Of a stretch of 7,646 bases of DNA, positions 5,571 through 7,646 are shown in pieces (the stretch's first letter is position 1; every line of letters begins with the position of its first letter). The stretch is from Thermoflexales bacterium. Lineage in GTDB: Bacteria > Chloroflexota > Anaerolineae > Fen-1058. Made by a program: the position numbers and the translations under genes. The stretch covers positions 1 through 7,646 of the forward strand of contig JADGQE010000185.1 of NCBI GenBank assembly GCA_017882055.1. The letters run 5' to 3'. The notes under the pieces were generated by a model, which was not told where the DNA came from, searched no databases, and saw nothing but the letters and a program-made list of their open reading frames with translations.

Positions 5571-5578
5571 TGCCTGCT

Positions 5579-7471
5579 TCAATTGTCGCGTCCGGGGTAT
5601 GGTCCATATGAACTGATGATGTCTGCCTCTTTGTAAACTTGTTTCATGGCATCCCACCATGACAGTCCATCGGTCCTTTGGAAGTGCCACCATTCGACAT
5701 CAGGGTAATACGATCGCCAGCGGTAGATCGCCCGCACGCGCTCCCAGCCATAATCGGCGGCCAGTGTGGTGAAATCGACGTAGAAGCCGGCCGGCACTAC
5801 GGCCATGGGCTGGCCGCCTGTATCGGTGCCGACTTGCAATTCCCACGGTGCTTCGCGCAAGGGTTCGCCCTGCGTCCCATCTTGCTTCCTGGCTTTGATG
5901 AAGACACGCCAATAAGTCACATAGCCGATGTCCTCCCGTACGAACACGACCAGGTTGCCAGGCTGCTGAAGAGGCCCTTGATCAATGTCAACGGCCCGGC
6001 CGGCCACGTGAAATGATCGGCGGCTCTGCCCATCGCGCGGAATGTGATTCATGGGCCGGGTCGTGTCGCCGACCACGCTTAGATAATCGAGGCCAGTTTC
6101 TTGCAAGACGCGCGCGCGCAGCGCCCGGAACGAATCATCAACGGCGTCGCTGAGCATCATGCCGGGCGGATTGATATTTTCGAGCTGCACGAAAACATAC
6201 GGTGGTTGACCGGACCCGGTCGGGCTGACGATTTCGGTGTACAGTGGCGGAGCTTTGAGCGGCGCTTCAGCCAGGCTGCGGCTGATCACGCCGGCGGAAA
6301 TGATCTGTGGCCCCCAGGTCGGGTGATCGATAAACTCGCGCCCGCCGAAGGCCTCCTGCGCCAGTCCCCAGCCGCCCAGATTCGCGCCGATCAACACGTC
6401 GCGATCACCACGATGATAAGTGAAAGCCAGGGCTTTGCCATCGGATGACCAGGTCGGTTCGCTGCCCTGACCAAATAGTCCTACATCGGCTTCTTGCAAA
6501 CTCTTGAATTGAAGATCGAACGTGTTGACGTAGATCAGTTGATCGCCAGGGCGGCCAGAGGTGTAGGCCAGTTGGGTGCCGTCGGGCGACCAGGCCGGGC
6601 TATCTTCATCACGATCGGGTGTGTTGGTCAGGTTTGCCAGATCGGCTTCACCCTCAGGCGATTCGAGTGGAAAAAGGTAAATGTCTTTGTTGCCATTGCG
6701 ATAGGATGAAAATGCGATGAACTTGCCGTCGGGCGACCAGGCTGGATGGGTGTCCGGCGCAGGGTCGCTGGTGAGACGCTTCACGTTTTTGCCGGCGCGA
6801 TCCATGCTGTAAATGTCGAGGTTGTTGTCGCTGTAGCCTTCAAATGCGATGAACTTGCCATCCGGCGACCAGGCGGGTCCGGCCGCGTAGGTGAAAGTGA
6901 AGGTCAAGCGTGTGGTCACCCCCGACGCGATGTTCATGCGATAAATGTTCCAGTTTCCATCGCGGTGCGAAGCGAACGCGATCTCCTGGCCGTCTGGCGA
7001 GAAGGCCGGATCGCGCTCATCGGACGGGCTGCTCACGAGCCGGATCAGCTGCTTGTCGCTGGCGTTGATGGCGTAAACATTGGACACGCCGTTGCGTCGC
7101 AAAGTGAACGCCATGGCGCCACCACCCCCAAAGGGTGAGATCGGTGTGGGTGTTGGCGGGAGCGGCGTGGGCGGGACTGCTGTAGGTGGTGGAATGCGTG
7201 TCGCCAGCGCAGGCGGCGGCGCGATAACCTGAACAATCTGGATCGATGGCGTTACGCTTAGCGCGATGGCCGCCAGCCCGATCAGGATCAGGACATTGAA
7301 GATCAGCACGATCAATAGGCCGCGGATCTGTCGGCGAGTGATGAAGACTCCCGCAGCAGGAGGAGCAGCAGTTGCTTGAGCCTCGGTCGGCTCAGGCTCA
7401 GGTTCGACCGGCGGTTCGACGGGCGGCGGGTTTTTGCGCCGTGGTGCGAACCGGCTGAAGAGTGATCGCAT
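5579..7471 (-). CDS. Membrane-anchored TolB-like beta-propeller fused to M15/VanY-type peptidase domain
   Basis: A 630-aa protein. Residues 1-50 are a Pro/Glu-rich cytoplasmic tail; 51-73 form one membrane helix; 84-114 are a Pro/Thr linker. From about 118 to 390 run PD40 repeats: FSPDG (157), WSPDG (201, 245, 294), WSSDG (341) and a degenerate WGPQ (386), each leading to an IAF-type strand. Six repeats suggest a six-bladed TolB-like propeller. Residues about 410-610 end in a D,D-peptidase/Hedgehog-type fold with S-x-H-x2-G-x-A-x-D (486-495) and EWWHF (593-597). His488, Asp495 and His596 fit zinc ligands and Glu593 the catalytic base, so the site looks intact. The substrate is probably a peptidoglycan peptide, by family analogy. 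Topology implies an extracytoplasmic C-terminus. ATG 7471 has no Shine-Dalgarno; the promoter suggests a leaderless message. The substrate and propeller partner are unknown. Confidence 0.87.
   Translation of the reverse strand: MRSLFSRFAPRRKNPPPVEPPVEPEPEPTEAQATAAPPAAGVFITRRQIRGLLIVLIFNVLILIGLAAIALSVTPSIQIVQVIAPPPALATRIPPPTAVPPTPLPPTPTPISPFGGGGAMAFTLRRNGVSNVYAINASDKQLIRLVSSPSDERDPAFSPDGQEIAFASHRDGNWNIYRMNIASGVTTRLTFTFTYAAGPAWSPDGKFIAFEGYSDNNLDIYSMDRAGKNVKRLTSDPAPDTHPAWSPDGKFIAFSSYRNGNKDIYLFPLESPEGEADLANLTNTPDRDEDSPAWSPDGTQLAYTSGRPGDQLIYVNTFDLQFKSLQEADVGLFGQGSEPTWSSDGKALAFTYHRGDRDVLIGANLGGWGLAQEAFGGREFIDHPTWGPQIISAGVISRSLAEAPLKAPPLYTEIVSPTGSGQPPYVFVQLENINPPGMMLSDAVDDSFRALRARVLQETGLDYLSVVGDTTRPMNHIPRDGQSRRSFHVAGRAVDIDQGPLQQPGNLVVFVREDIGYVTYWRVFIKARKQDGTQGEPLREAPWELQVGTDTGGQPMAVVPAGFYVDFTTLAADYGWERVRAIYRWRSYYPDVEWWHFQRTDGLSWWDAMKQVYKEADIISSYGPYPGRDN
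6709..6878 (-). repeat. Near-identical DNA segments coding adjacent propeller blades
   Basis: About 36 bp starting at 6710 and again at 6842 differ at only a few bases. They are exactly 132 bp (44 codons) apart and code for the WSPDGKFIAF strands at residues 201 and 245. The DNA-level match suggests recent blade duplication or gene conversion inside this gene. Confidence 0.75.
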
Positions 7472-7479
7472 AATGTGTG

Positions 7480-7508
7480 ACTATACACGCGCCGGGGAGT
7501 GATGTCAA
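7480..7508 (-). promoter_or_regulatory. Promoter of the propeller-peptidase gene, predicted leaderless
   Basis: Minus-strand TTGACA (7508-7503), a 17-bp spacer and TATAGT (7485-7480, 5/6). The -10 ends only eight bases before the ATG, so transcription should begin at or within two bases of the start codon (7471). The region between holds no Shine-Dalgarno. Confidence 0.75.
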
Positions 7509-7549
7509 ATCGCATCAGCCTGCGACAGCAATTCTCAATTTGGCATCCG

Positions 7550-7631
7550 GCGATTAAAATCGCACCTGAAGGGCGTTCCGCCGACTGTCGGCCTACGCCG
7601 ACGAAGCCGCGCCCACGTAGGTGGACGCTCA
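7550..7631. repeat. Palindrome-rich segment, possible dispersed repeat
   Basis: GCGATT-AA-AATCGC (7550-7563) is followed by two alternative hairpins sharing an arm: CCGAC-T-GTCGG (7581-7591) and GTCGGC-CTAC-GCCGAC (7587-7602). Then comes CCAC-GTAG-GTGG (7613-7624). No coding frame covers this end of the window. The style resembles intergenic repeats I associate with Chloroflexota and neighbours, but that is recollection, not a search. It could also hold a terminator of an unseen gene. Confidence 0.4.
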
Positions 7632-7646
7632 GCCAACGGCTCGAAA

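Noticed and set aside
5307..5578. A mobile element (MITE) made of the inverted repeats between the lipoprotein and the propeller gene
   Set aside because: The inverted pair lies inside the predicted leader, no target-site duplication is visible, and a complete promoter lies between the pair and the heptad array. Leader structure or operator sites explain it more simply.
6746..7138. A 130-codon plus-strand frame opposite the propeller
   Set aside because: Its apparent repeats (ECD/AVRR patterns) are the antisense image of the WSPDG blade repeats on the minus strand.

Overview
This 7.6 kb window looks like chromosomal DNA from a bacterium of the Chloroflexota, possibly an Anaerolineae-like lineage. 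I infer this from the gene mix: a type 2 (FMN) IPP isomerase, a cysteine-motif magnesium-chelatase-type AAA+ ATPase without pigment genes beside it, a lipoprotein with a long Pro/Thr/Ala spacer, and a membrane-anchored TolB-type propeller. No marker gene fixes the phylum, so the assignment is moderate at best. No tRNA, rRNA, CRISPR array, insertion sequence or phage gene is visible.

Layout. Bases 1-823 (minus) hold the N-terminal 274 codons of the isomerase, cut by the window edge. A 227-bp divergent control region (824-1050) carries back-to-back promoters for the isomerase and for acyl carrier protein (1051-1302, plus), with two 15-bp palindromes in the isomerase leader. A strong hairpin follows acpP. 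Next come an acyl-CoA thioesterase and a Nudix hydrolase whose stop and start codons overlap. A ChlI/BchI-like ATPase follows, with its own extended -10 promoter, overlapping by 4 bp a six-helix membrane protein of unknown function (ends 4159). Two minus-strand genes converge on this block: a 375-aa secreted lipoprotein (4179-5306) and a 630-aa single-pass protein joining a TolB-like propeller to an M15/VanY-type zinc peptidase domain (5579-7471). The 5307-5578 gap holds the lipoprotein promoter, a leader with inverted repeats, and a degenerate heptanucleotide repeat. The last ~140 bp hold palindromes that may belong to a dispersed repeat.

How the genes relate. The left half concerns lipid and isoprenoid supply (isomerase, ACP, thioesterase) and metabolite housekeeping (Nudix). 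The ATPase and membrane protein look translationally coupled, but nothing shows a shared pathway. The right half is envelope-directed: an exported lipoprotein and a surface propeller-peptidase that may act on peptidoglycan peptides.

The least ordinary items are the propeller-M15 fusion read from a predicted leaderless promoter, the two leaders with paired inverted repeats, the heptanucleotide repeat, and a terminator embedded in the coding end of a convergent gene. I found no convincing new multi-gene system.
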